64,000 nucleotides of DNA, taken from an uncultured Lachnobacterium sp. Lineage in GTDB: Bacteria > Bacillota > Clostridia > Lachnospirales > Lachnospiraceae. The stretch covers positions 49,123 through 113,122 of the forward strand of contig URDU01000006.1 in the NCBI GenBank assembly GCA_900546625.1, written 5' to 3'. How positions within the stretch are numbered: the stretch's first letter is position 1; the number at the start of each line of letters is the position of its first letter. The translations under genes and the position numbers were made by a program. Below are positions 8,953 to 15,911 of the stretch, piece after piece. Below the pieces are notes generated by a model that was not told the DNA's origin, did not search any database, and saw only the letters and a program-made list of their open reading frames with translations.

Positions 8953-10041
8953 ATGGAGCTTGGAAAAGAATATTTTGGACCGCTTTGGAGCTTTGTAGCC
9001 AGCAACGAGATAACGGATATAGATTATAACGGCAAAGAAATCTGGCTTACAAATATATTCAATGAGCGTTTCAGAGCCAATCAGCAGTTTGTCACACAGT
9101 ATATGACACCTGCTTTTGTGGAGCAGTTTACACAGCGCATCGCCAATGTCGTAAGCAGACAGTTCAATAAGAGAAATCCGGAGCTTGAGGCAGAGACAAG
9201 CGAGCTTCGTGTGACGATACTGCATGAGTCGGTTGCGAAGTCAGGAAGGAGCATCAGCATACGAAAGACACCTCCGCTTATCAGGCTGACGGCAGAATCT
9301 GCGATTGCTGAGAAATTCTGCTCAGAGGAGCTTTTAGCCGTTTTGATAAACTGTGTCAGGACCAAGATGAATATCACTTTTTGCGGCATGCCGGGCATTG
9401 GAAAGACGGAGTGCGTGAAGTTTTTCTCACAGTTTATTCCGGCAAATGAGCGTGTGATTACGATTGAGGATACCCTTGAGATACGCTATTCCGAGACAAA
9501 TCCGGGCAAGGACTGCATAGAGATGAAGGTGAGTGAGGATGTGTTTGGCTACTCTGAGGCCATCAAGTCGTGCCTTAGAATGAATCCGAAGTGGATTATG
9601 CTCTCGGAGGCACGCTCAAAGGAGGTAAAATATCTGCTGCAGAGCTGGAGCACCGGTGTGCGTGGCATGACGACACTCCACACAGACGATGTGCGCAATA
9701 TCCCGGACAGAATACTCAATATGCTTGAGAGCCGTGTGGATGCGGAGCGTATGGAGAATGACATATATCAGGCGCTTGATGTGGGGATTTTGATCCGCAA
9801 GAGGAGAAATGAAGACGGAGTGGTGTACAGATACATAGATCAGGTGTGCTTTTTCTATAGGGAAAACTATACCAATCATGTGTTTATGCTGGTATCTGAC
9901 GGACAGATAGTGACTCACGACATACCAAAGGTCATACTTCGCAGATTTAAAAGAGAGGGTGTTAATGAGCCGTTTGGTGAGTCCTTTGTCAATGAGATAC
10001 GGATGAATGAGGCCATGATGAGTGAGGCGAGGGAGGCTTAG
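8953..10041 (+). CDS. CpaF/TadA-like secretion ATPase
   Basis: A 362-residue hexameric secretion ATPase of the type II/IV secretion (VirB11/CpaF/TadA) superfamily. It has Walker A GMPGIGKT near residue 146, a VITIEDTLEIRY box, and the LRMNPKWIMLSEARS and TGVRGMTTLHTDD (His box) motifs. The Walker A is unusual in having MPGIGKT instead of the typical G-T/S-G-S-GKT. It would power assembly or export of the neighbouring small membrane peptides. RBS is AAGAGGTGAT at about 8941. The next gene begins 2 bases after its stop. Confidence 0.88.
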   Translation: MELGKEYFGPLWSFVASNEITDIDYNGKEIWLTNIFNERFRANQQFVTQYMTPAFVEQFTQRIANVVSRQFNKRNPELEAETSELRVTILHESVAKSGRSISIRKTPPLIRLTAESAIAEKFCSEELLAVLINCVRTKMNITFCGMPGIGKTECVKFFSQFIPANERVITIEDTLEIRYSETNPGKDCIEMKVSEDVFGYSEAIKSCLRMNPKWIMLSEARSKEVKYLLQSWSTGVRGMTTLHTDDVRNIPDRILNMLESRVDAERMENDIYQALDVGILIRKRRNEDGVVYRYIDQVCFFYRENYTNHVFMLVSDGQIVTHDIPKVILRRFKREGVNEPFGESFVNEIRMNEAMMSEAREA

Positions 10042-10043
10042 GG

Positions 10044-11429
10044 ATGAAATATATATTGATTTTATTTCTGACATATGTGCTGCATCTTCTGCTCAAGCTA
10101 AACTGGGTGTGTACGGCTGTGGTACTTGTTTTTCTTCTTGTTATGCAGTATTTTCACCGTATCAAGGGACAAAGATTTCAGGAAGCGCGAAAGCGCTTTC
10201 TGGATGTATCGCTGTATATTGACACACTGTTGTATTCATTTTTGAAGGAGCAGAAGATAATCCGTGCATTTGAGGATGTAAAGAGTACACTGGCAGATGG
10301 ACATATGAAGGAGACTGTTAGCAGAGCTCTTGACCATATGCTGCTCACATTTGATGAGACAGAGGTGTTTGTGGATGCTATGAGGATTATTGAGGATGAG
10401 TACAGATGTAACCGCATAGTGAATGCACACGAGTTTATGGCACATGCCGAGTATTATGGCGGTGATATCAATGAGTCTGCCAAAATACTGCTTAAGGATA
10501 AGAGTGCATGGGAGCGCAGGATACTGCACAATATCGAGGACAGACAGAGGATGTTTCATCAGATTATCTTATCAGTTGTGACCTCTGTTATCATTAGCGG
10601 AATCATACTTTATCTGCCGGTTTTGAGTATGGATATCAGCAGCAATATCATAGTGCAGATACTGTCTGTTGCTCTTATAGTGCTTGATGATTTTATCATA
10701 CTCTGGGGACAGAAATTCCTTGAAGTGGATTATCTGGCTATTGATCTGCTGCCTGAGGATGATAAGCATGCCAAAAAGCTTGAGGAATACAAGGCGTACA
10801 ATTCGGCAAAGGAGCTTCGCGCGTCAATTCTTATGGCTGTTATACCTGCATTAGCAAGTGTATTTTTACTGTATACTGACAGACAGTGGCCGGCTGTTGC
10901 AGCTATGGGAGTTACTCTTGTATGTCTGAACCAGCACCGTATAGGCCACAGGCTTATGAAGAAAAATCTGATAGCAGATGTAAAGAGTGCATTTCCAAAG
11001 TGGCTGATGGACCTCGCCCTGTTGATTCAGAGTGAAAATGTGCAGGTTGCCATACAAAAGTCGAGAGAACATATACCTGTGATACTTAAGGAAGAGGTAA
11101 ATACGCTTGTGGAGAGACTGGATGTGGAGCCGGAGAGCTCTGATCCGTATCACAGGTTCCTTGACTGCCTCAATCTGCCGGAGATAAACGCAGCCATGGG
11201 CATGCTGTATGCAGTTTCGATTGGAAACAGCGGCAATAGCGGCAGCCAGATTGATGAGCTGATTACGAAAAATCTGGAGATGCTTGATGCAGCAGACACC
11301 GCGAGACTTAAGGACAAGACCGCCGGCATGTATCTGTTGTTTTTGGCGCCTGTTATCACAGCATCCTTTAAGATGATAGTTGATATGGCTATTTTCCTTA
11401 TAAGCTTTTTGGCTTACAAGGTAGTGTAG
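10044..11429 (+). CDS. TadB/TadC-like inner-membrane platform protein
   Basis: A 461-residue polytopic membrane protein that starts 2 bases after the ATPase stop (RBS GGGAGG, about 10030). It has hydrophobic segments at the N terminus, near residues 170-195 and 205-225, near 255-295 and at the extreme C terminus, with long soluble stretches between. This resembles a fused or enlarged T2SS-F/TadB-TadC platform, on which the ATPase acts, but no diagnostic motif can be read by eye. The assignment rests on position, size and membrane layout. Confidence 0.62.
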   Translation: MKYILILFLTYVLHLLLKLNWVCTAVVLVFLLVMQYFHRIKGQRFQEARKRFLDVSLYIDTLLYSFLKEQKIIRAFEDVKSTLADGHMKETVSRALDHMLLTFDETEVFVDAMRIIEDEYRCNRIVNAHEFMAHAEYYGGDINESAKILLKDKSAWERRILHNIEDRQRMFHQIILSVVTSVIISGIILYLPVLSMDISSNIIVQILSVALIVLDDFIILWGQKFLEVDYLAIDLLPEDDKHAKKLEEYKAYNSAKELRASILMAVIPALASVFLLYTDRQWPAVAAMGVTLVCLNQHRIGHRLMKKNLIADVKSAFPKWLMDLALLIQSENVQVAIQKSREHIPVILKEEVNTLVERLDVEPESSDPYHRFLDCLNLPEINAAMGMLYAVSIGNSGNSGSQIDELITKNLEMLDAADTARLKDKTAGMYLLFLAPVITASFKMIVDMAIFLISFLAYKVV

Positions 11430-11439
11430 GAGGTGCGCT

Positions 11440-11814
11440 GTGAGTCAGATAATGAAGACCTTTTTAGGTGTGTTTTTGATTATGTTTATGGTGGTGACAT
11501 CATCAGGTGTGTTGTCGGGCTTTATGACTGTCGTTGAGGCACAAAACCTCCATGCGCAGATTATCAATGAGCTTGAGGATAGTGATTATGACAGCTTGGT
11601 TGCTCAGACCTGCTTTGAAAATGCATCAAAAGCAGGAGATACCCTGGAGCTTAAGCTGTATATGACAGACAATTCCATAAAGACAGTCACAGATGCATCA
11701 CAAATCGCCTCGTCAGATGAGATAGAAAAGGCAAGAGTGGAGCTTAAATTCAATTACGCGGTAGCATTTTTCGGAATAGAGCAGGAGCATGTGCTGAGCG
11801 GCTATGCGTTGTAG
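11440..11814 (+). CDS. TadE-like single-pass membrane protein (hypothetical)
   Basis: A 124-residue protein with one N-terminal hydrophobic segment (about residues 7-33) and a polar external domain of about 85 residues. GTG start at 11440, with AGGAGG at 11428-11433; an internal ATG at 11452 is less well placed. The architecture is that of a TadE-type minor pseudopilin, but I recognise no conserved motif. It follows the platform gene closely and belongs to the same unit. The gene at 15353 has a similar plan. Confidence 0.6.
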   Translation: MSQIMKTFLGVFLIMFMVVTSSGVLSGFMTVVEAQNLHAQIINELEDSDYDSLVAQTCFENASKAGDTLELKLYMTDNSIKTVTDASQIASSDEIEKARVELKFNYAVAFFGIEQEHVLSGYAL

Positions 11815-11859
11815 CACTCTTTTTGTGGACATGGCTGTATAAGAGGGAGGAGAAAACAG

Positions 11860-11958
11860 ATGGAGCTATTAATAGAAGAATTGGGAGGAAGCGTTATTAT
11901 GCTTCTTTTAGGCAGTGGAGCGGTCGGTGTGCTTGTATATGTGTCCACCCTGCTGTGA
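11860..11958 (+). CDS. 32-residue membrane peptide with an E-LGG motif
   Basis: MELLIEELGG followed by an uninterrupted hydrophobic stretch to the stop. A strong RBS (GAGGGAGGAG, about 11843-11852) sits at correct spacing, which is the main support for translation. The E-x-G-G at residues 7-10 aligns with the EYGG/QYGG/TYGA of the peptides at 8769, 12000 and 12165, so it may be the smallest member of the same set. It is too short for a confident family call. Confidence 0.5.
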   Translation: MELLIEELGGSVIMLLLGSGAVGVLVYVSTLL

Positions 11959-11999
11959 TAATAACCGAATTGATTAAAAGTATGTAAAGGTAAGAGAAC

Positions 12000-12146
12000 A
12001 TGAAAGAAGTATTCAGACAGTATGGAGGCGTGCTGATTGCAGCGGCCGCCACAAGTGCATTTCTCGTGCTGATGGGAAATATTGTGCTGGCTCAGGGAGG
12101 CATGCTTGCGCAGCTCATAAATATATGGGGCAACAGTGCGATTTAG
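12000..12146 (+). CDS. 48-residue leaderless Flp-pilin-like membrane peptide
   Basis: Opens MKEVFRQYGG and continues as one hydrophobic segment (about residues 11-31) and a short amphipathic tail ending IWGNSAI. Its first ten residues are nearly those of the 57-residue peptide at 8769 (M-K-E-I/V-F-Q/R-E/Q-Y-G-G), so the two are paralogues within one locus. The RBS is weak (AAAGGTAAGAG). It lies 41 bases after the 32-residue gene and 18 bases before the next. Confidence 0.66.
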   Translation: MKEVFRQYGGVLIAAAATSAFLVLMGNIVLAQGGMLAQLINIWGNSAI

Positions 12147-12164
12147 ATAACCGGGAGACGATAG

Positions 12165-12629
12165 ATGAAGGAGATAATGCAGACATATGGAGCCATGATA
12201 GTGGCGGTGGTCGTAGGAATTGCGCTGCTGTCGGGATTTGGGGCTCTGAAGAACAAAATGGGTGTGGCGTTTGCGACACAGGATATATTGAGTGAAAATA
12301 GCGCAAACAACAGCTATGACAGCATAAAAAATATACCGGTTCCGGGTATTGAGCTAAAGGAGAAAATGCGCCGGAATGCCGTAAGCTACAGTGTGTATGA
12401 CCTGCTTGAGGTTACAGCACATGAGGATAATCTGGATAAGCTTGAGGTTTATGCCCTGTATGATTCGGGCAGAAATGACTGTACAGGCAGCATATCAGCC
12501 GATGAATCGTCACTCAGCTTTCCGGATTATGGTGTGTATGATATGCATGTCAGGATAACCTGCAAAAACGGCACAAGGGATCATGTGAGGATAAGTATTC
12601 CAATTAATAGAAAGGTAGCGGATATATAA
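12165..12629 (+). CDS. Flp-like N terminus with an extracellular globular domain
   Basis: A 154-residue protein. Residues 1-10 (MKEIMQTYGA) and the following hydrophobic helix match the micro-pilins of this locus; about 120 residues of polar domain follow, with YSVYDLLEVTA and two cysteines (GRNDCTG and RITCKNG). It could be a tip or minor pilin that carries an external domain on the same anchor. The last 60 bases of the gene are the first copy of a direct repeat that recurs at 15292, where only a 3' fragment of this gene is present. Confidence 0.62.
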   Translation: MKEIMQTYGAMIVAVVVGIALLSGFGALKNKMGVAFATQDILSENSANNSYDSIKNIPVPGIELKEKMRRNAVSYSVYDLLEVTAHEDNLDKLEVYALYDSGRNDCTGSISADESSLSFPDYGVYDMHVRITCKNGTRDHVRISIPINRKVADI

Positions 12630-12640
12630 AATGAAAAATG
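12570..12640 (+). repeat. direct repeat A, copy 1
   Basis: 71 bases covering the end of the 154-residue gene and the first codons of the next (ATGAAAAATG). Copy 2 lies at 15292-15362, with 7 differences and no gaps by my alignment. All differences are transitions, most of them around the stop codon. Confidence 0.88.
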
Positions 12641-13512
12641 AAAAACAACACAGACTTTTATTTATTATACCGGCAGTGATAATAGCAATAATTCTTATCA
12701 TATGTATAGCAGTGGCAGTAAGCTCAAAATCAGGAGAAAAGGGGAAGAAAAAGGATTCCCGGTCTGTCAGTGTGACAGAAAATACGCAGGATATTGTAGC
12801 TGAAAGCGAGACACTTGAACTTGTGAAAAAGGATGCATTGAAGGAAACAAATGTAGTTGATAAAGATAATAAGCAAAATAACGGTACGCAATCAGATACC
12901 AATGATAATTCCGCACCGGCAGCCGATAATTCAGATAATGCAAATACAGCGTCAGATAAATCTTCTGACAAATCATCAGAAGACAAAACAGCAGCAGATA
13001 AAAAGACATTGACAGGCAGCAATAACACATCGGCAGACAGCAATAACACACAACAACCTGCAGGTAACGATTCAAAACCGGCAGCATCAAATCAGACAGT
13101 CACACCTGAGCCGGCTCAAAGTAAGCCCGCGCAGCCGGAAGCACCAAAAAATGAGTATGTTGCACCGGGATGGATATTTTATGGCAGTAAGGCTGGAAAT
13201 GGCATGACAGGGGAGCAGAAGGCGTATGTTGATTCGTTGGTGAAACAGTGGACAGATGGAAGCATATCTGATTCATATTTAGCGGAACAGATTGCACATA
13301 AGATGAAAGAAGAGTGGGGATTATCATTGAATTCAGTAGGAATTTCTGGTGATGACAGATGTATTTATCCGTCAAAAAATGAGATACCTAATTATAATGA
13401 GGCTCTAGCTGAGTCATATGGATTTTATAATTTTACAGGCCTGTATACTAAAGGAGAATATGATGAATACGGATATCTGATATGCTATATGTGGGGAGTT
13501 GGTATTTTTTAG
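12631..13512 (+). CDS. membrane-anchored protein with Ser/Asn/Asp-rich linker (hypothetical)
   Basis: 293 residues. After a short basic start there is one hydrophobic segment (about 9-31), then roughly 125 residues of low-complexity S/T/N/D/K/A sequence, and a C-terminal domain of about 115 residues beginning near YVAPGWIFYG, with GMTGEQKAYVDSLVKQWTDG. The layout is that of an envelope protein whose linker spans the cell wall. I do not recognise the C-terminal domain. It begins one base after the preceding stop and is followed 2 bases later by the secreted protein, so the two probably work as a pair. It lies inside the segment bounded by the direct repeats. Confidence 0.62.
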   Translation: MKNEKQHRLLFIIPAVIIAIILIICIAVAVSSKSGEKGKKKDSRSVSVTENTQDIVAESETLELVKKDALKETNVVDKDNKQNNGTQSDTNDNSAPAADNSDNANTASDKSSDKSSEDKTAADKKTLTGSNNTSADSNNTQQPAGNDSKPAASNQTVTPEPAQSKPAQPEAPKNEYVAPGWIFYGSKAGNGMTGEQKAYVDSLVKQWTDGSISDSYLAEQIAHKMKEEWGLSLNSVGISGDDRCIYPSKNEIPNYNEALAESYGFYNFTGLYTKGEYDEYGYLICYMWGVGIF

Positions 13513-13514
13513 TT

Positions 13515-15248
13515 ATGAAAGAATTTTTAAAGAAGTTAATAGTAGGAGTATTGCTAATTATATGTATAGGGTTAAATTTTGAGAAAAGTAATATTATTGC
13601 AGATGAATGGAGTGAGCCGGTTAAGTTTTATAATAGTTACGGAAACAGTGCAGTTTTTAAGCCTACAAACATATATGAGGGCGATATTTATTTTTGTTCA
13701 GCAGGAAATACATCTACTTCAGGAACAAAATATAGGACAATAGGCTACAAAATGAGTGTAAAAAATAGTAGTGGGAATGTTATTCAGACCATTTATTATC
13801 AAATGGGTGGAAGCTATATGACACTTAAATGTCAAGCAAAGTCAGGTGGGAAGGAATATATGATGTACAAAATTCCTTTGAGATATGTTAGGAACAGAAT
13901 GAATCAAGAATCCCTCAAAGCCCTTAGCTCCGGCTCCTGCACCATCATCCTCGATGCCTGCATGGTACTTCGAGTAAATGGCAAGAACAAGGGTGGCATG
14001 AATGATAATGGTCCTTCCTGGGGAAAGGTTTATACTACATATGCAGGTATATCCAAAGCGGCAAACTGGACGGACAGCGCACTCTCAGCACTGTATTCGT
14101 ATTATGGCAAGACGGTGAGAGGACTGTTTCATACAATTGATGTCAGGAAGTCTACAGGCATAAACTGTGTATCAGGGGGAGGTACATACTGCTATGGTAC
14201 ATATGTGACAATAAGTGCAAGCAGTTCTGCCGGATATGATTTCACGAATTGGAACAATGATTCGTCAATGAGCTCATCATCATATGGTTTTTATGTGAAT
14301 TCGGGTGGTACTTATACGGCATACGCAAAGGCAGGTACTATAGCTGTGACATTCTGGCGGAATACGAGTGCGTCTGATTCAGAAAAGACCTCAAAGAGCT
14401 ACACATATGGAGGCATCAATCAGGCTTTTCCGGCTGTGGGCTGGCAGATGGCCGGGTATCATATGAGTGGCTGGGGAAATAATTCGTATGATACGACTGC
14501 CGGATATCCGTTATTGTGTGGTGTGGCAAACAGCTGGATTGAGTCAAACAGACCGTCGAAAAATTTATACGCAGTATGGCAGGAAAACGAGTATACCATA
14601 GAATATGATACCGGTGTATCTGCCACTGTGAAGTATAGTGATACGGTGACATTGCCAAGCCAGCATATGTGTATAGGCTGGATTTTAGGAGAAGAGTATC
14701 CTGATATAAAATATGCGCCGGGAGAGAGTATACAGGTAGCTGATTTATGCAGGATACTGGGGATAGAGTTTACAGATAAGGCGGTAATACGTATGTATGC
14801 ACTTTGGGAGCATGAGCCTACCATAGAGGCGGATGATATGTTCTTTTCGATAAAGCAGGCAAGGAATGGCGGTATAACAGAGCAGCTGATAGGAAGCCTT
14901 ATATCTGCAACGGATGTGGAGGATGGTGATATTGCGTTTGGCGATAACGAGATAAATTATCTGAAAGTGAAAAATTTTGATGACCGTAAAATAGAAAGTG
15001 TACGTGACAAGGATATCATAGAGATAGTGCTTGAGGCAAAGGACAGCTATGGAAATATCACGCAAAAGACTATATCCATCACATTTACAGATACTCAGGT
15101 CAAGGAGAGAACCAAAGCCTTTGGAAAGATTAGATTCATAAGCGAAAAGTATTATGGCAAAAATAAAGCAGGAGGCCTCATGGAGAACTCCCGCTGGTTA
15201 AACGATCCTGAATTTAATTCTCTTCTTCGGCAGGCCTTGGCAATTTGA
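13515..15248 (+). CDS. secreted repeat-domain surface protein
   Basis: 577 residues from the ATG at 13515, two bases after the upstream stop; the longer reading from 13482 overlaps that gene. A signal-like hydrophobic N terminus (KKLIVGVLLIICIGL) is followed by a unique domain, then InlB-B/Flg_new-type repeat sequence (GTYCYGTYVTISASSSAGYDF, and NLYAVWQENEY) and an Ig-like segment (DVEDGDIAFG...DSYGNITQ). There is no sortase motif. Base composition is very AT-rich up to about 13905, then abruptly matches the neighbours. The last 33 or so codons lie in a sequence that is also the antisense of the corC 3' end. Confidence 0.66.
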   Translation: MKEFLKKLIVGVLLIICIGLNFEKSNIIADEWSEPVKFYNSYGNSAVFKPTNIYEGDIYFCSAGNTSTSGTKYRTIGYKMSVKNSSGNVIQTIYYQMGGSYMTLKCQAKSGGKEYMMYKIPLRYVRNRMNQESLKALSSGSCTIILDACMVLRVNGKNKGGMNDNGPSWGKVYTTYAGISKAANWTDSALSALYSYYGKTVRGLFHTIDVRKSTGINCVSGGGTYCYGTYVTISASSSAGYDFTNWNNDSSMSSSSYGFYVNSGGTYTAYAKAGTIAVTFWRNTSASDSEKTSKSYTYGGINQAFPAVGWQMAGYHMSGWGNNSYDTTAGYPLLCGVANSWIESNRPSKNLYAVWQENEYTIEYDTGVSATVKYSDTVTLPSQHMCIGWILGEEYPDIKYAPGESIQVADLCRILGIEFTDKAVIRMYALWEHEPTIEADDMFFSIKQARNGGITEQLIGSLISATDVEDGDIAFGDNEINYLKVKNFDDRKIESVRDKDIIEIVLEAKDSYGNITQKTISITFTDTQVKERTKAFGKIRFISEKYYGKNKAGGLMENSRWLNDPEFNSLLRQALAI

Positions 15249-15289
15249 TATAGATATTTCCGATTCGGTTTTTATCAACAGCCTCTATG
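15149..15289 (+). repeat. direct repeat B, copy 1 (corC 3'-end fragment)
   Basis: 141 bases that match 15771-15911 with about 9 differences and no gaps. On the minus strand it encodes a fragment of the CorC C terminus (IEAVDKNRIGNIYIKL). On the plus strand it encodes the end and stop of the surface protein. The terminator palindrome in this copy is imperfect. Confidence 0.88.
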
Positions 15290-15291
15290 AT

Positions 15292-15362
15292 GGCACAAGG
15301 GATCATGTGAGGATAAGTGTTCCAATTAATAGAAAGGTAGCAGGCGTACAGAATGAAAAATG
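15292..15362 (+). repeat. direct repeat A, copy 2
   Basis: Second copy of the 12570-12640 sequence. Here it is a 3' fragment of the 154-residue gene, directly abutting repeat B copy 1 and leading into the ATG of the 132-residue gene, whose first bases ATGAAAAATG match the start of the gene after copy 1. Confidence 0.88.
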
Positions 15363-15751
15363 TAGTACTTGGAATAATAGGCTGTCTTATTGTATTGTAT
15401 ACAGTGATGCTTGGGCTTAGTGTATACAATATGACAGTCAGGGAGAACCAGATGGAAAAGAGTCTGTCATTAGCACTTTCGGGTGCTATGAACAGATATT
15501 ACGAGCCAAATATGTATATCGTGGATAAGAAGCCCGTCAGCAGCTATGATGTGGAAAAAGCTGTCATAGAGGACATTAATGAGAGACTTACAGCAGGCGG
15601 TACTGCAATTGCCACAGTCTATGTATGTGATATGGAAAAGGGCATTATTTCAGCAGGAATAGAGGAAGAGTTCAAGCTTCCTACAGGTGTGACAAAGAAA
15701 ATAAGCTGCAAAAAGACTATTGTAGCAGATCAGCCAATGGAGGATAACTAG
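15353..15751 (+). CDS. single-pass envelope protein, TadE-like layout (hypothetical)
   Basis: 132 residues: one N-terminal hydrophobic segment (about 5-28, LGIIGCLIVLYTVMLGLSVY), then a mixed alpha/beta external domain ending in QPMEDN. It resembles the 124-residue protein at 11440 in plan, and the two may be paired minor pseudopilins. It is the only gene in the second cassette, between repeat A copy 2 and repeat B copy 2. Its ribosome site (GAAAGGTAG) lies in repeat A. Confidence 0.6.
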   Translation: MKNVVLGIIGCLIVLYTVMLGLSVYNMTVRENQMEKSLSLALSGAMNRYYEPNMYIVDKKPVSSYDVEKAVIEDINERLTAGGTAIATVYVCDMEKGIISAGIEEEFKLPTGVTKKISCKKTIVADQPMEDN

Positions 15752-15770
15752 AGTATGAAGAATGGTATTT

Positions 15771-15911
15771 GTATTACAGCAAAAATAAAGCAGGAGGTCT
15801 CATGGAGACCTCCTGCTGGTTAAACGATCCTGAATTTAATTCTCTTCTTCGGCAGGCTTTGGCAATTTGATATAGACCTTTTCGATTCGGTTTTTATCAA
15901 CAGCCTCTATG
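15771..15911 (+). repeat. direct repeat B, copy 2 (intact corC 3' end)
   Basis: Second copy of 15149-15289. Here it includes the perfect terminator and runs on without break into the full corC gene on the minus strand, so this copy is probably the native corC end. Confidence 0.88.
15789..15817. terminator. bidirectional terminator between the Tad-like locus and corC
   Basis: Perfect 13-bp stem AGCAGGAGGTCTC/GAGACCTCCTGCT with a 3-base ATG loop, between convergent genes. The A-rich left flank can serve as a U tract on the minus transcript. The copy at 15167-15195 has three changes that break the stem. Confidence 0.8.

Noticed and set aside
12510..13049. 179-codon minus-strand frame opposite the Ser/Asn-rich linker
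   Set aside because: The antisense of a low-complexity linker gives long Leu/Ser/Val-rich frames. The plus-strand gene has the better start and context.
15214..15429. 71-codon minus-strand frame ending like CorC
   Set aside because: It is the duplicated corC 3' fragment fused by chance to upstream sequence. Reported as a repeat, not a gene.
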